Part shown: positions 51,379 through 61,259 of the stretch, in pieces
How positions within the stretch are numbered: position 1 is the first letter of the stretch
Layout of the letters: every line of letters starts with the position of its first letter
Assembly: GCF_018380615.1 (NCBI RefSeq)
Contig: NZ_JAGYVZ010000012.1
Coordinates: forward strand, 62,001 to 126,000
Length of the DNA: 64,000 nucleotides
Direction: 5' to 3'
DNA from: Flavobacterium psychroterrae
GTDB taxonomy: Bacteria; Bacteroidota; Bacteroidia; Flavobacteriales; Flavobacteriaceae
Translations under genes and position numbers: made by a program
The notes under the pieces: model-generated
Told to the model about the DNA's origin: nothing
Database searches by the model: none
What the model saw: only the letters and a program-made list of their open reading frames with translations

Positions 51379-52846
51379 TTTGTTTTAAGTTTGAGTTAAG
51401 GTTTAAATTGCGAAGTGGTATTGGCAATATGAATTTAGGGGAGGGATATGCTAAACTGCAAAGCAAAGAGATACAGCCATCATTGCGGGAAACATCTTTT
51501 TTGTTGCGGGCAATGTCAAAAAACAAATGTCCTTCAAAACAAAGCTCTTTTCTGCGTTCTAAAAATAATGCATCTGCAATATTGCTATTATTTGTTAGTA
51601 ACGAAGCTTTTGCCCGGGCTCTGATAGTATTAATATCTGTTCTGGCTTGTTCCGGATTATCTAATCCCAGAGCGGCTTCGGCACGAATTAAATATTGTTC
51701 ACTTAATCTAAAAGCGACATAACCAGGATTATTCTGGAATTTTTTCGTGAAATTATATTTTAGATCAACAGGCTGTAAATTCACAATTGTTGGTATCGAT
51801 TTTTCTAAAAATAATTGCTTTCTGATATCTGTACTTTCATATAGATTTACCAAGTCAAGAGATGCGGCATAACCACCATAACTTGCATCAGAAATATATC
51901 CATAAAATGTAGACATTGAACCGCTTGTAGTTCCTTCATCGCTTTTAGGAATAGAAAATTCTAATAAAATTTCGGAAACCGGAAGATCAGGCTGTTCCCA
52001 TTGCGCGATATAATTGTCTGAACTTACTAGACTAATACCTGAGTTTACTATAATATCGTTTGCCGTGTCATATGCATTTTTATAATCTTTTTTGGCTAAA
52101 TAAACTCTTGATAATAAGGCTTTGGCACTTGTTTTATTGAAATAAGAATATAAAGGTCCGTCAAGTAAAGCTTTATCAGAATAGAGATTTATAGCCGTTG
52201 TAATATCCTCGACAATAAAAGTATACGTATTTGCAACAGTTTCTCTGGTAGGATAAGTAAGTTTTTCATTTATTGAAGCCTTATTATAAACAATCCCAAG
52301 ATGAGAAGCATCAGCAGAAAAATCATAATTCTGACTGAATAATTCGATTAGTAAAAAGTGTGTATAAGCTCTAATGGTCAAAGCTTCGGCTTTTATTTGA
52401 TTTTTCTCAGCAGCTGTTGCATCAGGTAAAGCATCTGTAAATTCTAAAAGCAAATTAGTCTGATTAATTACATCATAACAATTTCCATAAAATGAAACCA
52501 GATCAGAATCATCAGATCGATCGTCAAAGGCATAAATTCCGGTAATATTAGCCGGAATGGTAATTCGGCTTTTAGAAGAACCAGTACTTAAAGAAGGTGT
52601 AAATTTTAAATTTCCTCCCTGTAAATCTGCATAAACAGCAAACGGTTCAGTTCTAACAACAGCTTCAAGTTCGCCATAAAGACCTTTCATTGCCTGTAAA
52701 ATTCCTTGTTTGTTCTTTAATTGTTCTGTTATCGAAGTTTGTGTTCCGGGTTCCTGTTCTAAAAAGTCACTACAACTTTGGAACAAAAAAAGAAATCCCA
52801 GAACCAAAGTAAATTTGAAACTTATGATACGTTTAAAATTTTTCAT
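51365..52846 (-). CDS. SusD/RagB family outer-membrane lipoprotein
   Basis: A 493-residue lipoprotein (signal LVLGFLFLFQSCSDF) of the RagB/SusD family, which caps the SusC channel and binds substrate. Typical features are the N-terminal EQEPGTQTSITEQLKN, TPR-like helical pairs such as KALLSRVYLAKKDYKNAYDT and YLIRAEAALGLDNPEQARTD, and the end LFFDIARNK. It overlaps the downstream lipoprotein gene by 14 bp and begins two bases after the SusC stop, so the genes are co-transcribed. The substrate cannot be predicted. Confidence 0.93.
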   Translation of the reverse strand: MKNFKRIISFKFTLVLGFLFLFQSCSDFLEQEPGTQTSITEQLKNKQGILQAMKGLYGELEAVVRTEPFAVYADLQGGNLKFTPSLSTGSSKSRITIPANITGIYAFDDRSDDSDLVSFYGNCYDVINQTNLLLEFTDALPDATAAEKNQIKAEALTIRAYTHFLLIELFSQNYDFSADASHLGIVYNKASINEKLTYPTRETVANTYTFIVEDITTAINLYSDKALLDGPLYSYFNKTSAKALLSRVYLAKKDYKNAYDTANDIIVNSGISLVSSDNYIAQWEQPDLPVSEILLEFSIPKSDEGTTSGSMSTFYGYISDASYGGYAASLDLVNLYESTDIRKQLFLEKSIPTIVNLQPVDLKYNFTKKFQNNPGYVAFRLSEQYLIRAEAALGLDNPEQARTDINTIRARAKASLLTNNSNIADALFLERRKELCFEGHLFFDIARNKKDVSRNDGCISLLCSLAYPSPKFILPIPLRNLNLNSNLKQNESY

Positions 52847-52848
52847 TT

Positions 52849-55800
52849 TTAAAAATTTGTATTAATTCCGCATGAAATTGTTCTGGCTTGCGGATAGTTA
52901 AAGCTTAATTCTCTAATTCCGTTCATTCCTGACGGACTCTTTTCTTTATACCAGTAAAAGACATTCGAAACATCGGCAAAAATGACTAAACGATTCAGGA
53001 AAGTATTTTTAATTGGGACATTATAACTCAAATTGATATTGCTAATTTTAAGATAGGTTGCATCATAAACATATTTACTTAAATTAGGTAAAAGCGTATT
53101 TCTGCTCGGAGCCGGCTGTGAAACAATATCGCCTTGATTTCTCCAATAATCATAAGCATTTACAGACATGTTTCTGTTTGAAAGATTACTGTATTTTGAA
53201 ATAATCTCATCTGATATTAATTTATCACCGCCCAATTGAAAGGCGCCATTAACGGATAAAGTGATACTTTTATATGAAAAACTGTTGCTGAAACCTCCAA
53301 AAGCCTTAGGTTGTAAATCCCCGATAGGTTCCCAGTCCGTTTCATTAAATAGGCTTTTATAAGTAGGAGCGTCATAGATTTGCCCGTTTTTTCTAATTAA
53401 ATCACGTCCCGTTGCAGGATCAACACCAGCCCATTGAACGCCCCAGATTGTGGTTGTACTGTAACCAACTTTTTGTGCAAGAGCAATATTAGCTATAGAA
53501 TAATCACTTCCTAAACCTACTAAATCAGTTACCTTATTATCAACAGTTGAGATGTTGAAAGATGATGTCCATTTGAATTTTCCTTTCTGGAACCATTTAA
53601 TTCTCGTAGTCAATTCAAAACCTTTGTTGTACATACTTGCTGCATTAAGCTGCATTGTTCCGTAACCCGTTTCTGTAGGGATTTCGCGGCTTGCGATCAA
53701 ATCGTTTAAATCATCATAATAATATTCTAATGATAATTCGACAGCATTAAAAATATTAAAATCGATTCCGGCATTGAATTTTTTATTTTTCTCCCAGCTT
53801 AAATTTCCGTTAGGCGCAGCACTTGGCGTTGCATATGATCCGCCATTATAGCCGTTTTGAAGCACATTATATAATCCTTTTGAACGGTACGAACCAATTC
53901 TGGAATTTCCGGTTGAACCGTAACTTGCTTTTAGTTTCAGGAAATCAATCCACGACGAGTTATTCAGAAAACTTTCATTAGTGATAATCCATGCTAAACC
54001 TGCACCGCTGTTTATAGCCACGTTCGTATCATCTCCAAAAACCGAACTTTCGTCACGCCTTATATTTCCAAGGAAATAGTATCTTTTTTTATAATTATAA
54101 TTAAGTTGTCCAAAGAAAGAAACACGTGAATTGTAATTAATATCACTCTTAAAAAGCTGCTTTGCATAAGTTTCATCAGCAGTTGTATTGACATTATCAT
54201 CCTGAATGGCATCTTCAATATTATTGAGAATATTAGGGTTTGTAAATCCGGTTGCAGTGGCAGAATTAAAATTTGTCTTTTCTTCAGAAAGTTCAAATCC
54301 TAGAACACCGTCAATCGTATTATTTTTATTGATTTCCTTGTTGAATAACATTTGTCCCTGCCAGTTCCATTTAGTCGAATTTCGTTTATTGAATAATCTT
54401 CTTCCCCAGTTAGGATAATTAATGCCGTCTAACAGGAAAGTACCATTGACTTGCCCGCTTTCATTTTCACCGGAAAAATAGCGATCCTGTACTTTATCCA
54501 GATAATCCAAACCAAATAAAGTAGCCAACCTGATGTTTTTATTAAGATCATAACCAACATTCAAACTTCCTAAAATAGCTTTAGATTCGGTTTCATTTTT
54601 ATTTTGTTCGATAGCCGCTAACGGATTTCCTCCCGTTGAACCCGTTAATCCTAATTTAGAATAAGTTCCGTCTGCGTTATAAGGTGAAATTGTTCGTAAA
54701 TAAGCAAAATCATAGTAAATATTTGGTGCATCTTTTTTTACATAACTGGGATTAAAAGACAAGTTAATATCCCATTTTGATTGTTTGTACCCAATGTTTA
54801 TTCCACCATTTAATTGTTTTGTAGTATTGCCCAATTGCGGTTCATCAATATTTAAATACGTGATATTAGTGCGATAGGTAATTTTTGAAGTTCCGCCAGA
54901 AACACTAAAATTATACTTATTATAAATCCCCGAATTATTTAAAAGATCAAACCAGTCAGTATCAACTCCGTTATAAGGAACTGGAACATAATTAGGTGTT
55001 TGACTGGCGTTAAAAGCATTATTTACATCATTATATTGCTTTCCGTTAAGGTATTTAATTTGATTTATTGCCGTTGAAACCCCAAGCTGGTTAGAGAATT
55101 GAAACTGTGCTTTTCCTTTTTTTCCTTTTTTGGTAGTAATCAAAATTACCCCGTTTGCACCGTCGGCTCCATAAATACCAACCGCCGCCGCATCTTTAAG
55201 AACCGTAAAAGTTTCAATATTGTCTGGCGAAATAAAAGCAAGAGGATTTGATAAATTTTCTCCAAGACCGCCGGCTGCGTCAAAAGAAGCACTATCAATC
55301 CCTTTTTGTTCGTTCATAATCACGCCATCAACTATAATTAATGGCTGAGTCGAAGTTCCAAGAAGACTTCCGGTTAGTGGTTTTAAACTTCCCTGACCAC
55401 GAATATTGATTTTAACGGGAGTTCCAATTCCCGAAGTATTTTCGATTAAAACACCTGCAACTTGCCCTTCCAGCATTTTATCAATACTTTCGGAGGCTTG
55501 CTGAACAGGAATATCCTTAGCATTTATAGTTGAAATACTCCCAACAATTTCCTCTTTCAGTTTTTTAGTTCCGTAAGATGAGGTAATTACAACCTGATTC
55601 AGTTCATCTGTAAATTCTTCGAGATAAACCGAAAATTCTTTTTTATTATCTGTTTTTGTATTTTGAGAAATCATCCCTAAAAATCCAACTTCAAGCACTA
55701 TATTATTGATATTATTTCCTTTTAACTGATACACAAATTTTCCGTTAAAATCAGTTATGGCGCCCATTCCGGTTCCTTTTATACGAATTGTTGCTCCGGC

Positions 55801-56202
55801 AAGCGGAAGTTTATCTTTAGCATTATAAACCGTTCCGCTAATGAATCTTTCTTTTTCATCAGAAGTTGAAGTAACTGTTGGAGCAGGAGCAGAGTTCGTT
55901 AATAAAACCTGCTTTTTTTGTATGTAAAACGAAATATTTTTCCCCGAAAATAATTGTGTTAAAGTAGTTTCTAAAGTCGCATTTTGAACATTTAAATCTG
56001 CCAGTTGACCGGCATCAATTTTTCGTGCATTATAAATGATCCTAAAATCAGTTTGTTCTTCAATTGATTTAATAATCAAACTAATAGGTTTGTTTTTTAG
56101 CTGTAATGTGATTAATTTATTTTGAGAAAAACCTTTAAAACAAGATATGAACAGGGCTAGGAAAAACAGTATTTTCCTTAAATTGGGTATCGTAAAAGTC
56201 AT
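52849..56202 (-). CDS. SusC/RagA TonB-dependent transporter with STN signalling domain
   Basis: A 1117-residue outer-membrane receptor. After a signal (KILFFLALFISCFKGFSQ) comes an STN domain (about 30-95, KPISLIIKSIEEQTDFRIIY) as used for talking to an anti-sigma factor. Next are a carboxypeptidase-like regulatory domain (about 120-205, AGATIRIKGTGMGAITDFNG), the plug (IRGQGSLKPLTGSL, IIVDGVIMNEQKG) and a 22-strand barrel with KRYYFLGNIRRDESS and the C-terminus ISCGINTNF. The STN domain and the adjacent FecR and sigma genes show that ligand binding probably induces its own transcription. Partner is the SusD gene downstream. Confidence 0.95.
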   Translation of the reverse strand: MTFTIPNLRKILFFLALFISCFKGFSQNKLITLQLKNKPISLIIKSIEEQTDFRIIYNARKIDAGQLADLNVQNATLETTLTQLFSGKNISFYIQKKQVLLTNSAPAPTVTSTSDEKERFISGTVYNAKDKLPLAGATIRIKGTGMGAITDFNGKFVYQLKGNNINNIVLEVGFLGMISQNTKTDNKKEFSVYLEEFTDELNQVVITSSYGTKKLKEEIVGSISTINAKDIPVQQASESIDKMLEGQVAGVLIENTSGIGTPVKINIRGQGSLKPLTGSLLGTSTQPLIIVDGVIMNEQKGIDSASFDAAGGLGENLSNPLAFISPDNIETFTVLKDAAAVGIYGADGANGVILITTKKGKKGKAQFQFSNQLGVSTAINQIKYLNGKQYNDVNNAFNASQTPNYVPVPYNGVDTDWFDLLNNSGIYNKYNFSVSGGTSKITYRTNITYLNIDEPQLGNTTKQLNGGINIGYKQSKWDINLSFNPSYVKKDAPNIYYDFAYLRTISPYNADGTYSKLGLTGSTGGNPLAAIEQNKNETESKAILGSLNVGYDLNKNIRLATLFGLDYLDKVQDRYFSGENESGQVNGTFLLDGINYPNWGRRLFNKRNSTKWNWQGQMLFNKEINKNNTIDGVLGFELSEEKTNFNSATATGFTNPNILNNIEDAIQDDNVNTTADETYAKQLFKSDINYNSRVSFFGQLNYNYKKRYYFLGNIRRDESSVFGDDTNVAINSGAGLAWIITNESFLNNSSWIDFLKLKASYGSTGNSRIGSYRSKGLYNVLQNGYNGGSYATPSAAPNGNLSWEKNKKFNAGIDFNIFNAVELSLEYYYDDLNDLIASREIPTETGYGTMQLNAASMYNKGFELTTRIKWFQKGKFKWTSSFNISTVDNKVTDLVGLGSDYSIANIALAQKVGYSTTTIWGVQWAGVDPATGRDLIRKNGQIYDAPTYKSLFNETDWEPIGDLQPKAFGGFSNSFSYKSITLSVNGAFQLGGDKLISDEIISKYSNLSNRNMSVNAYDYWRNQGDIVSQPAPSRNTLLPNLSKYVYDATYLKISNINLSYNVPIKNTFLNRLVIFADVSNVFYWYKEKSPSGMNGIRELSFNYPQARTISCGINTNF

Positions 56203-56212
56203 GTTTGTTTAG

Positions 56213-57316
56213 TTATGGAAGATTGGTAATGGTTATGGTATTTTCTTTAATCGAATAATTAAACGGCGTATCACGTTTTAGAAGTTCTAAAATGTTTTCG
56301 ACACTTGATTCGCTAATTTTAATAGTACCGGTGAAATTCTGTCTGGCCAAAACAGCATTTTCATTGATAATTTCAACATCATAAGTACGCTGGATAATTT
56401 TAGCGATAGTAGAAAATGGGGTATCTTTAAAAGCAAGTTCGCCTTTTGTCCATGCCGAAAAGAAAGCAGGATCAACTTCTTTTGTTGTAATTTTTTTAGA
56501 ATTATTTTGCCAGGTTGCCATTTGGTTTGGTTTCAGCAAAACGGCATTTAATTTGTTTTCAACTTCATACATTTCAATGCTTCCTTCGACTAAAGTACCG
56601 TTAACAGTTGGGTTTTCAGGATAAGCACTTACGTTGAATTTGGTTCCAAGAACTTCAATATCAACCTGATTGGCGTTTACAATAAATGGATGTTCTTTGT
56701 CTTTTGTTACTTCAAAAAAAGCTTCACCGGTCAAATAGACATTTCTTTTTGAGTTGATGCCAAATTGTTCCGGATATTTTAAAGTGGTTCCTGAATTTAA
56801 ACTCACAACCGTTCCGTCTGAAAGCGTAAGTTTAAATTTTTTGCCGTAAGGAACTTTAAGTGTATTGTAAACCACTTCCTGATCCTGAACTTTTCCGAAA
56901 TAAATAATTTGGTTTGGAAATTTCTTTGCGATCAAATCACCGTTGCTATTTTTTATCTGAGTATGATTGTTCTTTGTAATAAATTCTGAACGTCCATTTG
57001 CCAATTCCAGAACAATTTCTTTTGATGATTTTGCTTTCTGACTAAAATCAAAAGCCAATTTTCCTAATCCAAATACAACCAAAATTACAGCAGCATATTT
57101 CAAATAATGAAATACTTTATTTTTTGGCTGAATAGAAATTACAGGAACAGAATTGTTTGAAAGATCTTCAGAAAGACCGGAAATTGCCCAGGTTTTCTTT
57201 AAAGATATAAAGTGCTTTTTATTTTCTTCTGATGCATCAATCCATTCAAAAAGAGTTTGAACTTCTTGTTCTGAAGCTTCATTAGAAAAGTATTTATAGA
57301 TAATTTCGGTAATCAT
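56213..57316 (-). CDS. FecR family anti-sigma factor
   Basis: A 367-residue inner-membrane protein that holds the ECF sigma factor and receives the SusC signal in the periplasm. The N-terminal cytosolic section (ASEQEVQTLFEWIDASEENK) is followed by one TM (YLKYAAVILVVFGLGKLAF, about 73-92), the FecR domain (YGKKFKLTLSDGTVVSLNSG, YLTGEAFFEVTKDKEHPFIV) and a C-terminal DUF4974-like part (FKDTPFSTIAKIIQRTYDVE, LLKRDTPFNYSIKENTITIT). The gene is 10 bp upstream of susC in the same transcript direction. Confidence 0.93.
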   Translation of the reverse strand: MITEIIYKYFSNEASEQEVQTLFEWIDASEENKKHFISLKKTWAISGLSEDLSNNSVPVISIQPKNKVFHYLKYAAVILVVFGLGKLAFDFSQKAKSSKEIVLELANGRSEFITKNNHTQIKNSNGDLIAKKFPNQIIYFGKVQDQEVVYNTLKVPYGKKFKLTLSDGTVVSLNSGTTLKYPEQFGINSKRNVYLTGEAFFEVTKDKEHPFIVNANQVDIEVLGTKFNVSAYPENPTVNGTLVEGSIEMYEVENKLNAVLLKPNQMATWQNNSKKITTKEVDPAFFSAWTKGELAFKDTPFSTIAKIIQRTYDVEIINENAVLARQNFTGTIKISESSVENILELLKRDTPFNYSIKENTITITNLP

Positions 57317-57383
57317 ATTTTGGTTTTTAAACTTCCGGTTATAGTAAGTACACTTCAGAAATAAAATACCCTACCTTTTATTT

Positions 57384-57983
57384 TTAATTATTACAAATAA
57401 GAATAAAAATCAAGAACATATAATCGGATAATTTGGTTTTTAAAATCTTCAAAGCCTTTGTCATGTGGGCTTCGACAGCTTTTAAGGAAACTTGCATTTC
57501 TTCGGCGATTTCTGCGTTTTTTTTATCCTCGAAGCGTTTTTTGATAAAAACTTCTCTGGTTTTGGGAGGTAATTCGCTAATGGACTCCTTGATTAAACGC
57601 TCTAATTCGGTTAATTCTAAAGTGTCAAATTGCACCGAGTTCAGGATTTCGATATCCAGTTCTCTTTCTTTTTTGTTTAAAATGTCGCTTTTAAATTTAT
57701 CCTTAACCTTATTGTGTCGGATCATATTCAGGCATTTTGATTTGGCATAAGTATACAAAAAAGATTGAATTCCGTTTATTGATTCAATATTTTTCCGGTT
57801 TTGCCACAGATGTAGAAAAGCTTCCTGAGCAAGATTTTCGGCTTCATCCTTATCATAAATAAACTGAATGCTGAAAGAAGTAATTCTGCGAAAGTATTTG
57901 TCGTAAAAATAAGTGAAAGCAGTTTCGTCTCCTTCTTTGAAAGATTCAAAAAGATTTGATTCGAAACTGGTATTGTTATTCAT
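57384..57983 (-). CDS. ECF sigma-70 factor (FecI-like)
   Basis: A 199-residue sigma factor. The start at 57983 (MNNNTSFESNLFES) is preferred; a longer frame adds 21 residues without homology. Region 2 reads AFTYFYDKYFRRITSFSIQF and DEAENLAQEAFLHLWQNR. Region 4 reads SELPPKTREVFIKKRFEDKK with AEIAEEMQVSLKAVEAHMTK. It is released by the FecR protein encoded 67 bp downstream when the SusC receptor is loaded. The likely targets are the susC-susD genes behind it. A -7 box of the vegetative type lies at 58055. Confidence 0.94.
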   Translation of the reverse strand: MNNNTSFESNLFESFKEGDETAFTYFYDKYFRRITSFSIQFIYDKDEAENLAQEAFLHLWQNRKNIESINGIQSFLYTYAKSKCLNMIRHNKVKDKFKSDILNKKERELDIEILNSVQFDTLELTELERLIKESISELPPKTREVFIKKRFEDKKNAEIAEEMQVSLKAVEAHMTKALKILKTKLSDYMFLIFILICNN

Positions 57984-58054
57984 TAAACGAAATTTACTTA
58001 GAAAGTGGCAATCGGGTAAATGTATAAAACTACCGGAATTTGCCATGAAAGCGG

Positions 58055-58062
58055 CAAATATA
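58055..58062 (-). promoter_or_regulatory. -7 box TATATTTG of the sigma gene
   Basis: The plus-strand word CAAATATA, the complement of TATATTTG, lies 72 bp before the start at 57983. The -33 TTG is not seen. This would make the sigma gene vegetatively expressed and the receptor genes induced. Confidence 0.4.
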
Positions 58063-58140
58063 AAAGTTTATTTATATTAATTCTAAATAAAATAAAATTA
58101 TTCAATGTTTGAAAAAATATTAGTCAGAATAAGAAGAATT

Positions 58141-58446
58141 TTTACCGCAAAGTCCACAAAGATTTTAATATTAAAGATTTTATAAAAACACAAAGTTCAC
58201 AAAGCTTTGTCTAAAAACTTTGCGAACTCTTTGCGCTTAATAATGTATTACTTATTTAACCGCAGAGTTCCCAAAGATTTTAATATTAAGGATTTTATAA
58301 AAACACAAAGTTCACAAAGCTTTGTGTAAAGCTTGTGAATATTGCGTCAACCTTTGTGAACTCTGTGGTAAAAAATTACCGCAAAGCTTTGACTAAAAAC
58401 TTTGTGAACTCTGCGTAAACCTTTGTGAACTCTTCGGTAAAAATTT
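58141..58446. repeat. Direct and inverted 'CGCAAAG / CTTTGCG' repeat array
   Basis: Two direct units of about 120 bp start at 58143 (ACCGCAAAGTCCACAAAGAT) and 58259 (ACCGCAGAGTTCCCAAAGAT). Each contains AAAAACACAAAGTTCACAAA and a mirrored ACTTTGCGAACT/ACCTTTGTGAACT part, followed by a third partial unit from 58378. It is the same family as 2109-2440. The gap 58063-58451 has no gene. Confidence 0.8.
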
Positions 58447-58451
58447 TTCGG

Positions 58452-59801
58452 TTAAGAAAAAACTTTACGCTTAAAATTTCTCCATCCAAAACAAATCAAA
58501 ACTAAATTGAAAAGTAATAATGGTAAAAATGCTTTCAGTAAACTAATTTCTGAAGAATCACTAAAAGTTTCCACTTTAAATTTCGACCAGTTTTCTTTAC
58601 TAACTTCTGCATTATCGAATATTTTCGGATAGAAATACAAACGCATTTTTTCGTGGAAAAGCTTGGTTTCTTTCAAAAATAAAAGCTGGTTTCCTAAGTC
58701 TGATTTGGCGATTTCATTCAGTTGAATCTGCGTGTGCAAAGTCGGAATAAATTGCGCGATTAATTGACTTGCATTATTACGCTGTTGCAATTTATTTTCT
58801 AATTCCTGAGATTGTTTCGATGAATCATCATCTCCTGCTTGTTGCATGGCGTAATACCAAAGCCAGTTGAACTCGCCTTCAGGCAAAGGATATTTCTTAA
58901 ACTGCGGATAATGATTGTAGAATTTATCCATCGTGATTTTTTTATCCATATCCCATTTTTCATGATAGGCATTTCGTTGTTTTACGGTTAATTCCAAAGC
59001 TTCAGGAATTGGATATTTATTGACTACATACGTATTGATTATCGCTGGCAAAATAATAATCAGAAACAACCAGATTGTCAATAAAATAACGGCGTTGAAG
59101 TTTGAATTTTTTTGTAATGAAACAATAAAAAAGCTTATTGAAAACCAAAATAAAATATACAAAACACTTAATCCGTAAAATGTTAAAAGTGAAGTATCAA
59201 ATGGAATATTCAAAAACAAAACTGCCACAAAAAGTACAATTGTAAGCAAGAGAATTAGGCTTAGAATCCTGATATAAAACAATTTCAGAATGTATAAGAA
59301 CGTATTTTCGGTTTGAGTGGCAACAATTTTCCAGGTGCCGCTTTCTTTTTCTTCCGAAACCAAATTATACGAAAAAGCGATAATTAAAAGCGGAAAAAGA
59401 TAAATGAGCACAAAACTAAAGTCAATATTTCCGGATAAAAGATTATTAGGGTTATTGAGTTCGGCATCGTATTTCTGAGCTTCTAAACCTCGAATCGTAA
59501 CACTTTGTATCGACGGATTTACATCGCGCTGACCAATTGCCAAACTGTTTATTGGCAACGTTTTATTCACTAATGAAAACTTAATGTAGTAGAGGAGAAG
59601 CCCAATTTCGTCTTTATGGAAAGCGGCATTTCTTGCAATATGTTCTTTTTGATATACAGCGGCTTCGGTAATAGTATTGTGTTGTTTCTGTTGGAATTGC
59701 TGACCAATCAAAAGACTTATGAATCCGATAATCAACAGAAATATCAATCCAATTTTTGTGCCTTTTGATCGTATGAAATTTTTAAAAAGTAATGCTAACA
59801 T
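58452..59801 (-). CDS. ABC-2 type permease (DUF3526-like), second of two
   Basis: A 449-residue membrane protein; the start at 59801 is used because it follows the upstream stop by one base, and a longer frame would overlap that gene. TM segments include IGLIFLLIIGFISLLIG near the start, IDFSFVLIYLFPLLIIAFSY, ILSLILLLTIVLFVAVLFLN and a last one (KAFLPLLLFNLVLICFGW). A large periplasmic loop (about 45-130) and the EEKESGTWKIV motif are typical of ABC-2 permeases with DUF3526. It pairs with the permease gene upstream. Confidence 0.88.
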   Translation of the reverse strand: MLALLFKNFIRSKGTKIGLIFLLIIGFISLLIGQQFQQKQHNTITEAAVYQKEHIARNAAFHKDEIGLLLYYIKFSLVNKTLPINSLAIGQRDVNPSIQSVTIRGLEAQKYDAELNNPNNLLSGNIDFSFVLIYLFPLLIIAFSYNLVSEEKESGTWKIVATQTENTFLYILKLFYIRILSLILLLTIVLFVAVLFLNIPFDTSLLTFYGLSVLYILFWFSISFFIVSLQKNSNFNAVILLTIWLFLIIILPAIINTYVVNKYPIPEALELTVKQRNAYHEKWDMDKKITMDKFYNHYPQFKKYPLPEGEFNWLWYYAMQQAGDDDSSKQSQELENKLQQRNNASQLIAQFIPTLHTQIQLNEIAKSDLGNQLLFLKETKLFHEKMRLYFYPKIFDNAEVSKENWSKFKVETFSDSSEISLLKAFLPLLLFNLVLICFGWRNFKRKVFS

Positions 59802-59802
59802 A

Positions 59803-61254
59803 TTAAATGGCTTTAAGGTTTTTAGCTGCAATTCGAATCAAAACGGGCAGCAGGATAATCCAGAGAATAATAGAAATAACCGAAACAATTTCAGACTTTA
59901 AAACGTCTGAAACTCCTTTTGTTTCGTAGTGAAATTCGGCAATATCAGCCCAATGTTCTTTGTTAATGGTCAAAGGTTTTTCGTTTGGTCCCGGTTTTTT
60001 ATTACTGATGTATTTTACCTGTAAAGCGTTCATTTTCTGCGCCATATTATAACGGTATTCTTCGGCTTGTTTCTGGAAATCGATATACGAATCATAATCG
60101 GTATTAGACAATCCCATCGATAAATTTTTCATCGCGATGTAGGGATTAAAAAACGAAATTGTTTTAGAAAAACTGTTTTGCTTTTCATAAACCTGAAGTA
60201 ATTTTTCCAGATGTTTGTTGTAAATACGAGAACTTATTTTCTCGCCTTCGGTCATGATAAATCCTGAATAATTAAAAGGAAGTTTTTGTACCGAATCGAC
60301 TTTGTAAACGCTCAAAAGTGAATCTTTAATGGCTTTATAATGCAAATCATTCGGGTTGTGGCTGTCTCCTTGTTTCAGAATGTCTTTTTCGATATCACTG
60401 TTAAATTGAATTTTCGACGGCGCCTGATAGATATAAGCCCCAATTGCCTGAGTAGTTCTTGGCAGAATAATCGTGAAAACGAGCCAAATTCCAATTAATG
60501 AAATCAACGCTTTTTTTGATGTTTTGCTTGAAGCAGAAATTAAAACGGCAATCACACAAAAGAAGATTAAATAGATAAAATGAAACCCAATAAACAATAC
60601 CATTTTGATCGTTTCATCAACCGAAATTGTAAAGTTTTGAAGCAACAACCAAATAAAAACAAGTACAATAATCGTGGGAATAAAAAGCATCATGATAACG
60701 CTTGCGATTCCTAATACTTTGCCTAATAAAAGCTGTTTCCAACTAATTCCCTGACTTAAAAGGAGTTTTAAAGTGCCGTTTTCCCTTTCGGCAGCGACCG
60801 CATTAAATCCTAAGAAAAAGATAAGTAATGGCAGTAAAATTTGCAAAACCATTGCAATACTGATTTCTCCAAAACGCAGCATACTGTTTGAAAATCCTGC
60901 TTCAGAGAAATTTGCCGTGTTTTGTTTGTGTGCTTCCAGAAAAATAGCATTCCCGAAAAACGGTTCCATTCCAAATTCAAAAACACTTAGCGGTGTACTT
61001 TTTCTAAAGGCAAAATTTCCGTAATGCGCCATTCGGTGCGGGTTTTTGTCCGGATTTTTCAACCAGTCTTCGCGGGATTCATGTTGGTATTTTTCGCTGG
61101 TTTCATTTTGATTGGTATAATTCTCCCAACCTGAAAATGCGGCGTAAAGTAAAATAAGCCCAATAAAAAGGGTGATGATAAATACCGCACTATTTTTAAA
61201 TACCGAGTTCTTTAAATGTTTGGCGATTAAAATTTCTGTTTGTAATAATTTCAT
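59803..61254 (-). CDS. ABC-2 type permease (DUF3526-like), first of two
   Basis: A 483-residue membrane protein with TM segments at FIITLFIGLILLYAAFSGW, IAMVLQILLPLLIFFLGFNA and VIMMLFIPTIIVLVFIWLLL, and a final one near LWIILLPVLIRIA. Between them are a large periplasmic loop and the AAERENGTLKLLLSQGIS motif, where ABC-2 permeases contact the ATPase. It is a paralog of the downstream permease, so the transporter is probably a heterodimer. It follows the TonB receptor gene by five bases. The cargo is unknown. Confidence 0.88.
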   Translation of the reverse strand: MKLLQTEILIAKHLKNSVFKNSAVFIITLFIGLILLYAAFSGWENYTNQNETSEKYQHESREDWLKNPDKNPHRMAHYGNFAFRKSTPLSVFEFGMEPFFGNAIFLEAHKQNTANFSEAGFSNSMLRFGEISIAMVLQILLPLLIFFLGFNAVAAERENGTLKLLLSQGISWKQLLLGKVLGIASVIMMLFIPTIIVLVFIWLLLQNFTISVDETIKMVLFIGFHFIYLIFFCVIAVLISASSKTSKKALISLIGIWLVFTIILPRTTQAIGAYIYQAPSKIQFNSDIEKDILKQGDSHNPNDLHYKAIKDSLLSVYKVDSVQKLPFNYSGFIMTEGEKISSRIYNKHLEKLLQVYEKQNSFSKTISFFNPYIAMKNLSMGLSNTDYDSYIDFQKQAEEYRYNMAQKMNALQVKYISNKKPGPNEKPLTINKEHWADIAEFHYETKGVSDVLKSEIVSVISIILWIILLPVLIRIAAKNLKAI

Positions 61255-61259
61255 ATAAA

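Noticed and set aside
48497..58046. Polysaccharide utilisation locus
   Set aside because: SusC/SusD are present but no glycoside hydrolase, lyase or sulfatase is linked; the terminal gene is a cytochrome peroxidase.
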